The notes under the pieces are model-generated. The model did not search any database and was not told where the DNA came from. It saw only the letters and a program-made list of their open reading frames with translations. The position numbers and the translations under genes were made by a program. Of a DNA stretch of 64,000 bases, positions 13,301 through 23,053 are shown in pieces; the first letter of the stretch is position 1, and each line of letters opens with the position of its first letter. The stretch is from Heterotrichella gracilis (Eukaryota; Sar; Xanthophyceae; Tribonematales; Xanthonemataceae), in contig JAULBX010014426.1 in assembly GCA_032358255.1 (NCBI GenBank), forward strand, positions 31,320 through 95,319, given 5' to 3'.

Positions 13301-14840
13301 TGCCACAGGACCCCGCGTGGGTGAAGGATTTTGACGACTTGTTTGGCGATGGCGATGCTGACGATCCCTTGAAGCCGCACCCCAGCTCAGGCGGCCAATC
13401 AGGGCCAAAGCCACAGGCACCGCGGCGTGAGGCGGGAGCGCTCCCCCGACCGCCGCACCCTCCCCCCCGTGGCCCCCCCCTCAACACCATCGTCATCAAG
13501 TTCGCCAAGGACTACACCATGCCTAGCAGGGCGCAGGTGGGTTGCTCGACTCATGCTCGACTCCCCACAGCAGTTCAGGCTAGCAATGTTGGGAGATTTG
13601 TTGCCCCTCCTGTCTACATCCCTGACACCTTCACGCCCCTGGCCACACCTGCCGTTCAATATTCCTCCTATCCAGCTCATCACCCTACACCTTTCCCCTC
13701 CCCTGCATCACCCTTCTACCTTGCCCCCCCTTGCCAGGTGTTTGCCGTGATGAACCGCTACGGGGACCTGGACGGCCAGGTGACCATGCTGCCGCAGTCG
13801 TGCACCGTGGTTGCAAAGTTCATGCACGCGGCCAACGCGGCCAAGGCGCACCAGCTGCTCAAGCTGCATGCGGCAAACAACTTCTCAGTGCCAGCGGTGA
13901 GGGTGTAGGCGCATGAGGGTGGATGGGGGTGGGTGGGAGGTGTTTCTTAGCGTGTGGCTGGCAGGACATGCTTTAAACCCTAAACCTAAACCCTACATGC
14001 TGTGTTTCTCAACGTGTGGCTGGCAGGACAAGGTTTAAAAATCGTAAACCCTAAGTGATGTCCCTCGTGCTGCTTGTCACCCTGCATTATGTACCAAGCT
14101 GCATTCAGCTGGGTTCCATGCCACCTGCGATGCAACTTTTGACTATCCAAATATGTGCCCCCAAGGACCTCTCAGCATACCACGTGGCCACGGGAGGCGC
14201 CCATGACCACATCGTGGAGGGGACCCTAGATTGAAATTGTTAAGGGTTGAGGAGAGGATTGCACAGGGTTCGGTTGCCAAGCAGCAAATCAGGCAGCATT
14301 GTCTGGCAGCAACACGCTCCACATACACCCCCCCATCCCCTGGTGCTTACTCCCCCTGTACACCCCTCCTTGTCAGGCCGCCATCCTCAAGGTTGACCTG
14401 CAGCAGCACAAGCAGCACAAGCCAACAAAGGGGGACCCGCACGGCAGGCACCACCCAAACCAAAACAAGGCAAAGTTTGGCGGCGCCAGGTTTGGGGATC
14501 AGCGGCGGGGGCCAGAGGCCAGTGGCAGGTTTGGCGGACAGGGGCAGGGGCAGAGCCAGGGGCAAAGCCAAAGGCCTCGGCCGATGATATCTGCCAGGCC
14601 TAGCGGGGGGGTTCAGATGCAGGCACAGGCACAGGCACAGGCGCCTGCGGTGGTGCTGGAGGACCCCCGGTTGCGTGGTCAGGCGGGAGGGGTGGGGCCG
14701 CAGGACCCGCGCCGGGCTGCCCAGGCCATGCAGGCGGGTGGCGGCGGGTGGGGGGCGGAGATAGGCGGTGGGCAGGGAGGCGGGATTCCACTCCAGCCAC
14801 CGCCGCCACCCTCTGCCATGTCGGGTGGATATGGTATGGT

Positions 14841-14873
<33 letters not shown>

Positions 14874-15520
14874 AGGGCAGCAGCCCATGGTGTATGGGGC
14901 GGTGTACGGGGCGGTTCCGGCCATGCAGCCTGCCATGCAGCCGCAGTACATCCCGCCGCAGCCTGCCCCGCCGCCGCAGCTGGGTATGCAGGGTCCCGCC
15001 ATGGCGCAGCCGGCAGGCTTGGGCATCGACCTCATGGCCATCCTGGCAAACGCAGGTGGCTTGAATACTTGCTTTTGTTAGTTTATTTTGAATTTAATTT
15101 TGAATGACAAATTACGAAAAAGCTTAAAGATGAATTAATCTTTGGCCCAAAGTTTGGGGTGGGGTGCCCGTGCTGGAGTGGCTGCCACATGCATGTGTTC
15201 GTAACCAGCATTGACGCAGTGCGCAAAGTGCACCCAGTGCTTGCGTCTATGCTTTCGTCACTACAATGCCATGCGAGACTGATGACCGCTTGCTGCTCCC
15301 ACCTTCCACAGGTGTGTCTCCAGCCACCACAGACCGCGGCCCGCCACTGGCTAGCGCGCCCATGCACACGCAACAACCTGGGCAAGGCAGCGCGCCCTTG
15401 CCCCCGCCCCCGCCGCCCCTAGCGACAGGTGGCCCCCCCACACAGCCTGGTGGCGGCCCCACTGCTGACATCAGCACCCAGATGATGGCGCTGCTGGGCC
15501 AGCTGACAGGGCAGCCTTAA
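7307..15520 (+). CDS. Chromatin protein: PWWP, two ARID domains, RRM-like domain
   Basis: I read sixteen exons that join in phase to 1216 codons plus stop: 7307-7543, 7718-7999, 8346-8450, 8875-9108, 9408-9562, 9798-9983, 10310-10397, 10719-10954, 11305-11487, 11852-12125, 12356-12514, 12793-13029, 13309-13536, 13738-13896, 14377-15055, 15312-15520. Exon 1 is a PWWP domain (GDLVWAFVKGYGWWPGQV), which binds methylated histone tails and DNA. Residues about 330-440 and 508-605 are two ARID/BRIGHT DNA-binding domains, each with the core L-DLY/LHxxF...GG...V, an LWRQ helix, and L(K/R)xKY...YE. An SV40-type signal KKRKV lies near residue 485. Residues about 851-920 match the RRM-like C-terminal domain of plant PWWP-domain proteins (TIVIKFAKDYTMPS, then VFAVMNRYGDL). 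The tail is rich in G, Q and P with a polyglutamine run. Likely a nuclear histone-mark reader. Confidence 0.8.
11181..11215 (+). repeat. Direct partial copy of an acceptor site and exon start (ARID2 exon)
   Basis: The pyrimidine tract, CAG and the first dozen exon bases of the exon at 11305 (source about 11288-11320) recur here about 105 bp upstream, inside the intron. The copy keeps a possible CAG acceptor. Confidence 0.45.
13941..14052 (+). repeat. Tandem pair with telomere-like ends in an intron
   Basis: Two copies of a segment of about 50 bp (core GCGTGTGGCTGGCAGGACA) follow each other, each ending in AAACCCTAAA-like heptamers. They lie in the intron after the exon ending at 13896. Confidence 0.6.
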
Positions 15521-16236
15521 CATAGGGCGCTATCGCATTTTACAATGACGCCGCCGCGTATACCCTGCTCTCTGGTGAATCGCCAGGTGTCCTTCAGTTG
15601 TGTGCTTTGTAACAGTTAGCCCAGGACCTCAGCAACCCTGCGCGGTGCTGTGGCAGCGTTACACAGTGGCCATGCATGGACTAGGACTCAGTAGTCTAGT
15701 GGAAAACAATAATCTAAAATCAATAGTTGTGTATGCATGGCAATGGTTCATTGCTGGCAGCATGGTGTGGAGCATGGTCGTCTATCATATTCTGTAGATC
15801 GAGCAGGTACCACATCGATGTGACACATTGTCAATTTGGTCCATGCCAGATGCATTGGTCCATGATCCATTCCCCGTCCATGCCAGGAATTCAGTTCAGC
15901 TCATAAATCCCAACTTGTAAACACACTTCGCGTGTGAATTGACCACAGATTCCGTGCGGGTATTGTTCGTACAATACGCAGGTTCTGCGCAGAAGCCACT
16001 CTACTTGCTAGCATACGAGTCACTCGGCTACCCGTCAAAGACCAAGAATCAGACAGCGGCAGTACGTATACCCAACAACCTTTCCGGCAGTGGCTATTGC
16101 AGTCAGTATTGAGAACGTTGCCAAACGTTCGGAACGTCACTGCAAATTGCAGTACAAAGTGCAATACTATTGTAGACGCCGTTAGTAACTGTTGTGTGGC
16201 GTAACCTGGGCTGTGAACTTGGAAAGTCACTTCATC
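15521..16236. other. Spacer between the PWWP and carbonic anhydrase genes
   Basis: No gene is recognised. The 5' portion is the 3' UTR of the PWWP gene and the last 100-200 bp should hold the carbonic anhydrase promoter. Base composition is balanced. Confidence 0.4.
15608..15612 (+). terminator. Candidate polyadenylation signal TGTAA
   Basis: TGTAA is the usual green-algal polyadenylation signal. This one lies about 90 nt after the PWWP-gene stop codon, a typical distance. It is a five-base motif, so chance matches are common. Confidence 0.4.
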
Positions 16237-17820
16237 ATGCCTGTGACAGTGGACGACCTCAAACGTGGGAATGAGCAGTACTTGAAGTCAGGTTTTCACA
16301 CACCACAAAAGCTTGGGGTGCACAAGAAGCTGGCTATCTTGACTTGTATGGACTCCAGGGTGTTTCCTGACCGCCTGTTTGGGCTGGGGTTTGGGGATGC
16401 AGAGTATGTGAGGAATGCGGGAGGAAGGGTGACAGAAGATGCAATCAGGTGAGCCTGTGAAGGTCAGCGTGCGTGGAGATGGCCAGGGTTGAAGGTTACC
16501 TGTCATCTGTGGGCGGTTTCTTACCCTTTCTTTTTAGTGCCTGCTGACTCTGAAGTGCTGCAAAATGGCTATAGATGTTTGTATTTGCAATACACCTCTG
16601 TTGTCTTACATCATGGAATCATGCTGCTGCGCGTCAACCTACCAGACACAGCCCGCATATATAACCCGGGCCATCATGGTCACCAGGCGTTCGCTGCAGT
16701 TGTATGCAGCCATGGTCATCACAGTGTGATCATTTGTCAGTCTCGAGACTGACAAATAGCCAGTGGCTTGCTGCAGGTCCCTGTATGTGTGCCAAGAGGT
16801 GCTGAAGTGTGATACAGTGGTGGTGCTGCACCACACAGACTGCGGTGGACAGCATGCATTGTTCAATCCAGCAGCGGTCTTGGAGCAAGCCAAGCACATG
16901 GTGGGTTAGAATGCCTGCAAAGCTTGCCGTTGGCGTTTTGTACTGCAACTGCAGTGGGGTCCCATTTATAGGCAACTGTTGCACTGTGTGGCGTGTTTGG
17001 CACGCATGGCAGGCTATAATTTCGTAGTGACTGTCATGAGGTCAGCGTCTTTCAGAACCTGTAGGTAGGAAAGCACAATCGATTGTGATCACTTCTGTCA
17101 TACCATTCACTTCTGGCATACCATGGATGCAAGAAAGGCAGGATTATCCGAATGGCTGCCAAGAGAATGAAAATACTGTCCTAATAATTTATATTCACTT
17201 GGGACATTTGGATAATCCTGCATTTTTGCAAGCTTCAGTGAATGCACTTAGTCTATGGTCGTCAGTGTTAAAATTTCAGATCTAGTAGGGCGTGTCCCAG
17301 ACCATTGATTAATTCAGCTGGCTTTTGATAGCAAAGTGATTCAATCAGTGACCTGGGACACGCCGTTTAAGGCCTATGTATATATATTATGTGTATATTA
17401 CACTCCAGGGATGCATGCAAAGTTGGACTTGAAGTAGGATTCCACTGTACGTGGTCCTGTGCTACATCGCCGCCATGTGGCATTGCGTTAATTGCACAGA
17501 TTCAATTATAGGGTGACTCTGTAAGGGCTGGTGGATCCAACCACTACGTAACGTTAATCTGATTCACATGCCTTTGGTCATTGAGATGCAGAGCTGAGCA
17601 CATGGCATGCGTTGCGTTGCAGGTTGGCGCGAGGGGGATGGACATGATGCCCATTGTGCACCAGGAGCAATCGGTGGTGGCTGATGTGGAGAAGCTCAGG
17701 GAGAGTGGCTACCTCAAGGCCAGCACCGCAATCTACGGCATGCTGCTGGATACAGACAGCGGGGAGGTGAAGCAGGTTACCTCGAGTGCAGACACTGATG
17801 CAGCACCAAAGGAGGAGTAA
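16237..17820 (+). CDS. Beta-type carbonic anhydrase
   Basis: The enzyme interconverts CO2 and bicarbonate. Three exons, 16237-16448, 16777-16900 and 17623-17820, join in phase to 177 residues, the length of small beta-carbonic anhydrases. The zinc ligands are visible: C37 in CMDSR, H90 and C93 in HHTDCG. D39 and R41 form the Asp-Arg pair of the active site. The RNAGGRVTEDAIRS segment and the C-terminal VxxDVEKLRESGYL helix and strand also fit the family. There is no N-terminal extension, so the product is probably cytosolic. The start ATG at 16237 gives MPVTVDDLKRGNEQY, close to typical family N-termini. The second intron is over 700 bp and carries a foldback (17288-17364); the first carries a 26-bp palindrome. 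Confidence 0.85.
16732..16757. repeat. Perfect 26-bp palindrome in a carbonic anhydrase intron
   Basis: The sequence is centred on CTCGAG and reads identically on both strands for 13 bp on each side. It ends about 20 bp upstream of the exon 2 acceptor at 16776. Confidence 0.8.
17288..17364. repeat. Inverted repeat with 12-bp arms in a carbonic anhydrase intron
   Basis: GGCGTGTCCCAG near 17289 is matched by CTGGGACACGCC at 17353, with weaker pairing inside. It could be a tiny foldback element, but I see no target-site duplication. Confidence 0.6.
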
Positions 17821-19042
17821 ATCACACCTCCACTGGCAGCTCTCCACTAGTGTGTATTTGAGTGCCATGCGCACTCCGCCGCCATGGCCTGAGGCATTTG
17901 TCTCACAGTGCAACGTTGGAACTGTTACTGTGACGCACGTTGGATCTCAATAACTGGATTGCATCAATATTGTGCATCCGCGTCATCCGCGTAATGGTTC
18001 AGGAGGTCAGTGGTTGACTTGCCACTGATGCGACAACAGGCGCCTTGGGCACTAATTTTCAAAGTTGTTGTTTTCGTCCTGTGTGTCACCATCATGAGTA
18101 TGGTAGATCACTATGGTACATCACATTCAATGATAATCATTCTTGCTGTCAAGTTGAGATCGCAACGCGCGTGGTGCCAATGGTTACCACAAGTGCAGCT
18201 GCTGCAGCCAAAATGGATTCAAGAGGAAAAACTCTGTGGCACAACCTCTATGCATGTCACGCTGGCAAAAAAACGTTTGCAAGACGGCATATGCCTGCAT
18301 GCCTCTTGGCTGAGAAAGGGCCGATTCCAGAACAGTATATTCATATACAGACATTAACACAGGGCCTGGGCCTGTCATTTTCACCAACTGCCCAACTGCC
18401 CTGTAATCAATATTGCTGGTGGTGCAGGGTGCGGTCCCAGCTGCGCACCTAGGATAAGCAATGGCCCACCGGGGCAGCAGGGTACTGAAATGAAGTGTAC
18501 ATTTAAGAAGGATGTCAAAGTGGATATGGATAGCATGCTCAAGTGATTGACTTTTTATGGGGGCTATGCATAGTTGCTATGCCGCCATATTCACGCCTTT
18601 GGCGTCTGTTTTCTTTTCTTTTCTTGTTCATCGATGAACATGATTATGTCAACAGCTGCCAGCTTGCAGCTGCATCAGTCGCATAGCCATACTCTCCTAA
18701 GCCCCAGCCTCAAGTCGTCAAGCCATACAGTCAAGGGCTGGCCGTCACCCGTTTTGAGAATCCAGCAGCATGTCACATGTGCGCATCACAACCTGCCCCT
18801 CCCCCCTGGCCGTGAAATGGTGGCCGGGTCTTCCACTGGTGAGGGGGTGTCAATGCCAGGATCTGCAGATGGCACACACATAGGCTGTCAGGTCTCATTG
18901 GCAGGTCTTTTGAACCACTGTTAACTGGCGCATGGCCGCACAGATGCTCAACGGCAAAGGGCATCATGCCAGAGCAAACATAAGCGGGGCTCTCTTCTTC
19001 ACGTTGACAATATCAAGTGTTACCCAGCTGAACTCCAAGCCA
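17821..19042. other. Spacer between carbonic anhydrase and transporter genes
   Basis: No gene is recognised; both flanking genes end here. A motif ACGCCTTTGGCGT followed by a T/C-rich run at about 18590 recurs near 60300. Confidence 0.35.
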
Positions 19043-21804
19043 TCAGCTAATGCCTCCCCACCACCCACCATTCTGCATGCACACCACCCCTGCCACAGCC
19101 AGCACAACCCTCCCCCCCTTGCCTGCACCCTCTAACCCCCCCACACCTGATGTCACCTCCTCCTCGTCGTCCACCGGACGCCTGCTCCAACCCGCCGCCA
19201 GGGCGCTGCCCAGCATGCTGTGCATGCAAGCGCTGATGGCCGCAGGTACCGCCACCAGGGGGTCTAGGAACTGCAGCGCCAGCACCGCACCCAGCGTGCT
19301 GTTCTGCATGCCAACCTCGATGCTGTTGGTGCGGCTGCCGCGCTCGTCCATGCCCAGCAGGCGGGACAGGCTGTACCCCGCCGCAAACCCGCCTGCGGGG
19401 TGGTGGGTGGTGGTTGCAGGGATTGAAAGTGGCTGGAGTGGGTTGGGGTAATGCGCCGTGATCAAATGGACATCCCAGGCGCCAGATCCATGCATACGCT
19501 TACATATGCACATGCAGCAATTTGGAGGGGGCACACGGCAAACAGGCAGGAAATTGTAGTATGGAGGATTGCCATGTACGCAGCAACAAGTACATGATCA
19601 CATGCACATGTTGGATTGTCCTGCTGTAATCTTATTACCCCTGGCATAGACAGCAGTTGCAAGTGCACCACTCTGCAATGCTCCTCCCAGTCCCCTCCCC
19701 CACCTGCGTGCAATATGAACACCGCCCCCAGCAGCAGTGGCCCAGCCGTGGGTATGGCCGCCGCATTGGATGCCAGCACGCTCCCGCATATGAGGGCAAT
19801 GACCAGCACAGCAGCCACCGCAGCCAGGGGGGCGATCTTGCGCATGGCTACTGGGAAGAGGGTGTTGAGGGTTGCGCCCAGCAGCACCGGGACCAGAACC
19901 ACCTGCACATAGAAATGCATGGTAATGGGCCCGAGGTAATGGCCCTGGTTGCTATACAACAGGCTGTGACAGGCAGCACCTCATGCATGAGCACACCAGC
20001 AGGGCTGCATTAATGGGCACACATGGCGTCTTCTGCTGCTGATGCATGCCAAGATGAGGGACATTCCAGATGCAAGCCTACATAGTCCAATCCCATCAAT
20101 ATTCCGTCTGCATGATTGACACAAACATCGCTGCCAGGTCCACTGCCACCAGGCTGCCCATCCTCACCCTCGCCCACGCCACCCTTCCACACCACCACCA
20201 GCCCAAACCCCACCAGCCATTGATGGCACGCCTACGGTACATCCCTACATCCAAAATGGTTTACTGCCCACAAGAGAATAATTTCCTACATTAATAGATT
20301 CTGTTGAGCCCTCACCTGCATGGTTGACACGAACATCGCTGCCAGGTCCACCGCCACCAGTCTCCCCACCAGCAGCTTGGTGAGCAGGGGGGTGGCCAGC
20401 ACGGCAGCCAGTGTTGAGCACGAGGTCATCATCACGCTCAGCGCCACGTCAGCCTGTGCCAGGTAGGTGACCACGTTGCTGGCGGTGCCTCCGGGGCAGC
20501 AGGACACAAGGATGAGGCTGCGGGGGGAGGGTTGTGGATGAGGATGAACCTTTATCAATGTAGATTAAATCCTTTTTGTTGCGCGCATACGATATATTCA
20601 TCTCAAGAGATATTTTTTGTTCAATAATTCACGAGCAGGCGGGTGGAAAATGAGGATGATGTGCAGGTGGGACATGCAGCTGCAAGACGGGGTTGGGATA
20701 GTGAAGGACGGTGTTGATGGTACTGCAGTGGCAATGGGATGGGGCACCAAAAATATGGCCATGTGGTTGAGTCCATCAAGGGTAATAAAATAGTAACAGG
20801 ACCTATTATTATCTTATTACCCTTGACTCCAGTCTAAGGAAATGCATGTATGGAGGTCTCGTGCAAGCCAAAACAATGTAGACGATTGCACATATGATCA
20901 TGCAGTGTAAAGCAGGGCAGTGTGTCCACTAGCCAGTGCCTATGCCCTTGCTCACCCCACTGCAAACGAGGGGTGCATGCCCGGCAGGCGCGACACCAGG
21001 AAACCCAGCAGCGGCATGACTGTGTACTGCAGGCAGAAGCCAACGGCGATGCGCTTGGGCTGGCGCAGCACTGCGGTCAGGTCCTGCAGGGGGGGTGGGG
21101 GATGGGAGGTGGTGCGAATGTTGTGGTTGTGTGGGCGTGTAGGGGGCAGCAACAGGGGGGTGTCGTGCTTGTTATCACACTCGTGCAACCAAACAAGCGC
21201 AAAAAGCAGCAGGCCATACAGCACAACATGATGCCAATGTAACTACACAACGTAAAAGCGTTTTCTTCCCTTGAAATATATTCGAAAAGTATGTGGAGAA
21301 AAACATTTATTTTCATTTGCTCTCAAATTCATCATATTTTCTAAAATTCTGAACATATCATTTTTTTGCTCCCACCTCAATGGTGAGTGACAGTCCCATC
21401 CCCAGCATGGTCACCGCCAGGCCCGCAGTGATGTACTGGCTGTGGAACCAGGCAAATGCGGGGGGGTGCGCCAGGCCAAGCACTGCACCAGACACCACCC
21501 ACAGGGGGAACAGATTGGTGACGGTGGTGGCGGCGCGGGCAAAGGCGGAGGTGGCGGGAGGAGGGGAGGGCAGGGCAGCGTCTGCATGAGCAACAAGCAG
21601 TGAATTGAATCGTGCCGATATGAGGTGCATGGAATAAAACTGACAAATATTGTGCCGATGGGTCGTGTTTGGCATGCACGCACCCGAGGCTGCCATCGCC
21701 TTGATGGCTCCCGCATGGTGCTGCCGGTGGCCCACCAAAAGGTGGCCACTGGTGCGGCGCTGTGGCTGCGGCAGAGACTGGCATGGGATCCTGCAGGGCA
21801 GCAT
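19043..21804 (-). CDS. Plastid BASS-family (bile acid:sodium symporter-like) transporter
   Basis: Minus-strand exons are 21804-21684, 21581-21376, 21083-20956, 20517-20316, 19902-19704 and 19392-19043; they join in phase to 401 residues. The first 40 residues are basic and lack acidic residues, ending in KAMAAS, as expected of a chloroplast transit peptide. The body has multiple hydrophobic segments and the BASS signatures: [20 protein letters not shown], the [10 protein letters not shown] segment, and [17 protein letters not shown] near the C-terminus. Plastid BASS proteins use a sodium gradient to carry organic anions such as pyruvate or other metabolites across the envelope. The exact substrate cannot be read from sequence. 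The last exon ends in a polar tail ([10 protein letters not shown]), which may differ if another intron is used. Confidence 0.85.
20108..20162 (-). repeat. Direct partial copy of BASS exon 4 (3' end)
   Basis: About 50 bp matches the donor-side end of the exon at 20316-20517 with a few substitutions (shared CGCTGCCAGGTCCAC). It lies about 210 bp away in the following intron. The GT donor has become AC, so it should be inert. Confidence 0.8.
20771..20832. repeat. Inverted repeat with ~30-bp arms in a BASS intron
   Basis: TCAAGGGTAATAA on the left pairs with TTATTACCCTTGA on the right; the central part (AGTAACAGG/CCTATTATT) pairs imperfectly. There is almost no loop, so it can form a cruciform or RNA hairpin. 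Confidence 0.75.
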
Positions 21805-23053
21805 GCATGGTGGTTGCGGCGTTACCCTGGATTAGGGTTTAGGCTGTGATGTGGATGTGGCGTTGGCCAGGGACACTGGTCACCGGCAGCGGCAGCGCCA
21901 GATGCGACAAGGCAATCAAGCAAAAAGGGCACAGTAATGAAGCGTTTCAAGGTGCTTACTGCAGGCATGCACATCCGATGCACATCCAATGCATGCATAT
22001 ATGCCCAAACGTTAGTCAAACGTGTTAAGTAGCGGCAAAGCCACATTGACCTGGTATCGAGCCGTACCTGGTCACACACGACCCACGTAGTCGTAGTTGC
22101 TGCCCTGGCGCCCGTGAGGACGCCCCAACCACGTGCCAACGAGGTTGGCACACAACACTGGCGACCATGACTGTGTTTCGAAGACTTTAGTCGATGGCAA
22201 GCAACTCTCGCAAGGCTGCAATACTAATTCAGAGACGTCAGGCACTGCTGTAGTGCAGTAACAGCGCTGTGGGCAGTGAGTCTCAAGATGAGACGGCAAC
22301 CTTTCAAAACACTACTGGTGAGGGACCACAATGCATGCCTAGTGGGAATGGGCGGTGGAAGATGCAGCAAGATGGCATCGAGCAATTATGCTAGAACATA
22401 GTTAGAACTGCACTCCTAGTTCTAGGACACAGACGTTGTAGCGTCAACGAGCCACATACGTTGGAAGCATTAGGGCAACCAGTTTGTCCCTGGGAGCTCG
22501 AAATGGGGATGATAAGTGTCACGATTTCACAATGCTGTTTAAACTCAGTGAAAAGGCCCTCTGTAAGCCCACAATTCTTGAATGCCTTGCTGCACCTTGG
22601 TGTAGGTTAAAACGGCCATCAAGTCAGCCCCAGTTTGTTTGCTCCACACCCCACTGCTCGACTGGACTGCACGGTGCCCCCTGTTTTGAACTGGAGGCAG
22701 AAAGTCAGGTGCAGCATCGAACCCACCACGCCAGGCAGCAGCCTCGGTCCCTCCTCGTGATGCCTGGTATTTGGGGACGTGTTTAGGCAAGAAACCAGCG
22801 CTGCCGTGAGCTCTGCAGCCTTGTAGTCGTTCATTGGTGTTTCTGGGGACTAACTGAGTGAAGGGCGGGTGGGGGCTCCGCCAAAAGTCGTCCCATTCTG
22901 CACTTTGACGCCTGTTTGGCGTGAGCAGCCACCAATATGGTAAGCAATTGAGATCGTTTTCCTTTGAGGAAGGCCATCTGGGCTGCTTGTTGTGCATCAC
23001 CACCGCTTGCCATGTGGCCATGTAAGAGGGGGGTGGTGAGGTGCCTGTGTGTG
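21805..23053. other. Divergent spacer between the BASS and MBD-PHD genes
   Basis: No gene is recognised. Both 5' ends face this spacer, so two promoters should lie here, but I see no convincing TATA or initiator motif. A short telomere-like TTAGGGTTTAGG lies at 21832. Confidence 0.4.

Noticed and set aside
14838-14872. Polyglutamine run as a sign of a mis-predicted exon
   Set aside because: The run is CAG repeats in the correct frame of a G/Q/P-rich tail that stays open to a phased donor, so it is accepted as coding.
17288-17364. Possible miniature inverted-repeat transposable element
   Set aside because: Arms are only 12 bp, no target-site duplication is visible, and no second copy was seen in the window. 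It is kept only as an inverted repeat.
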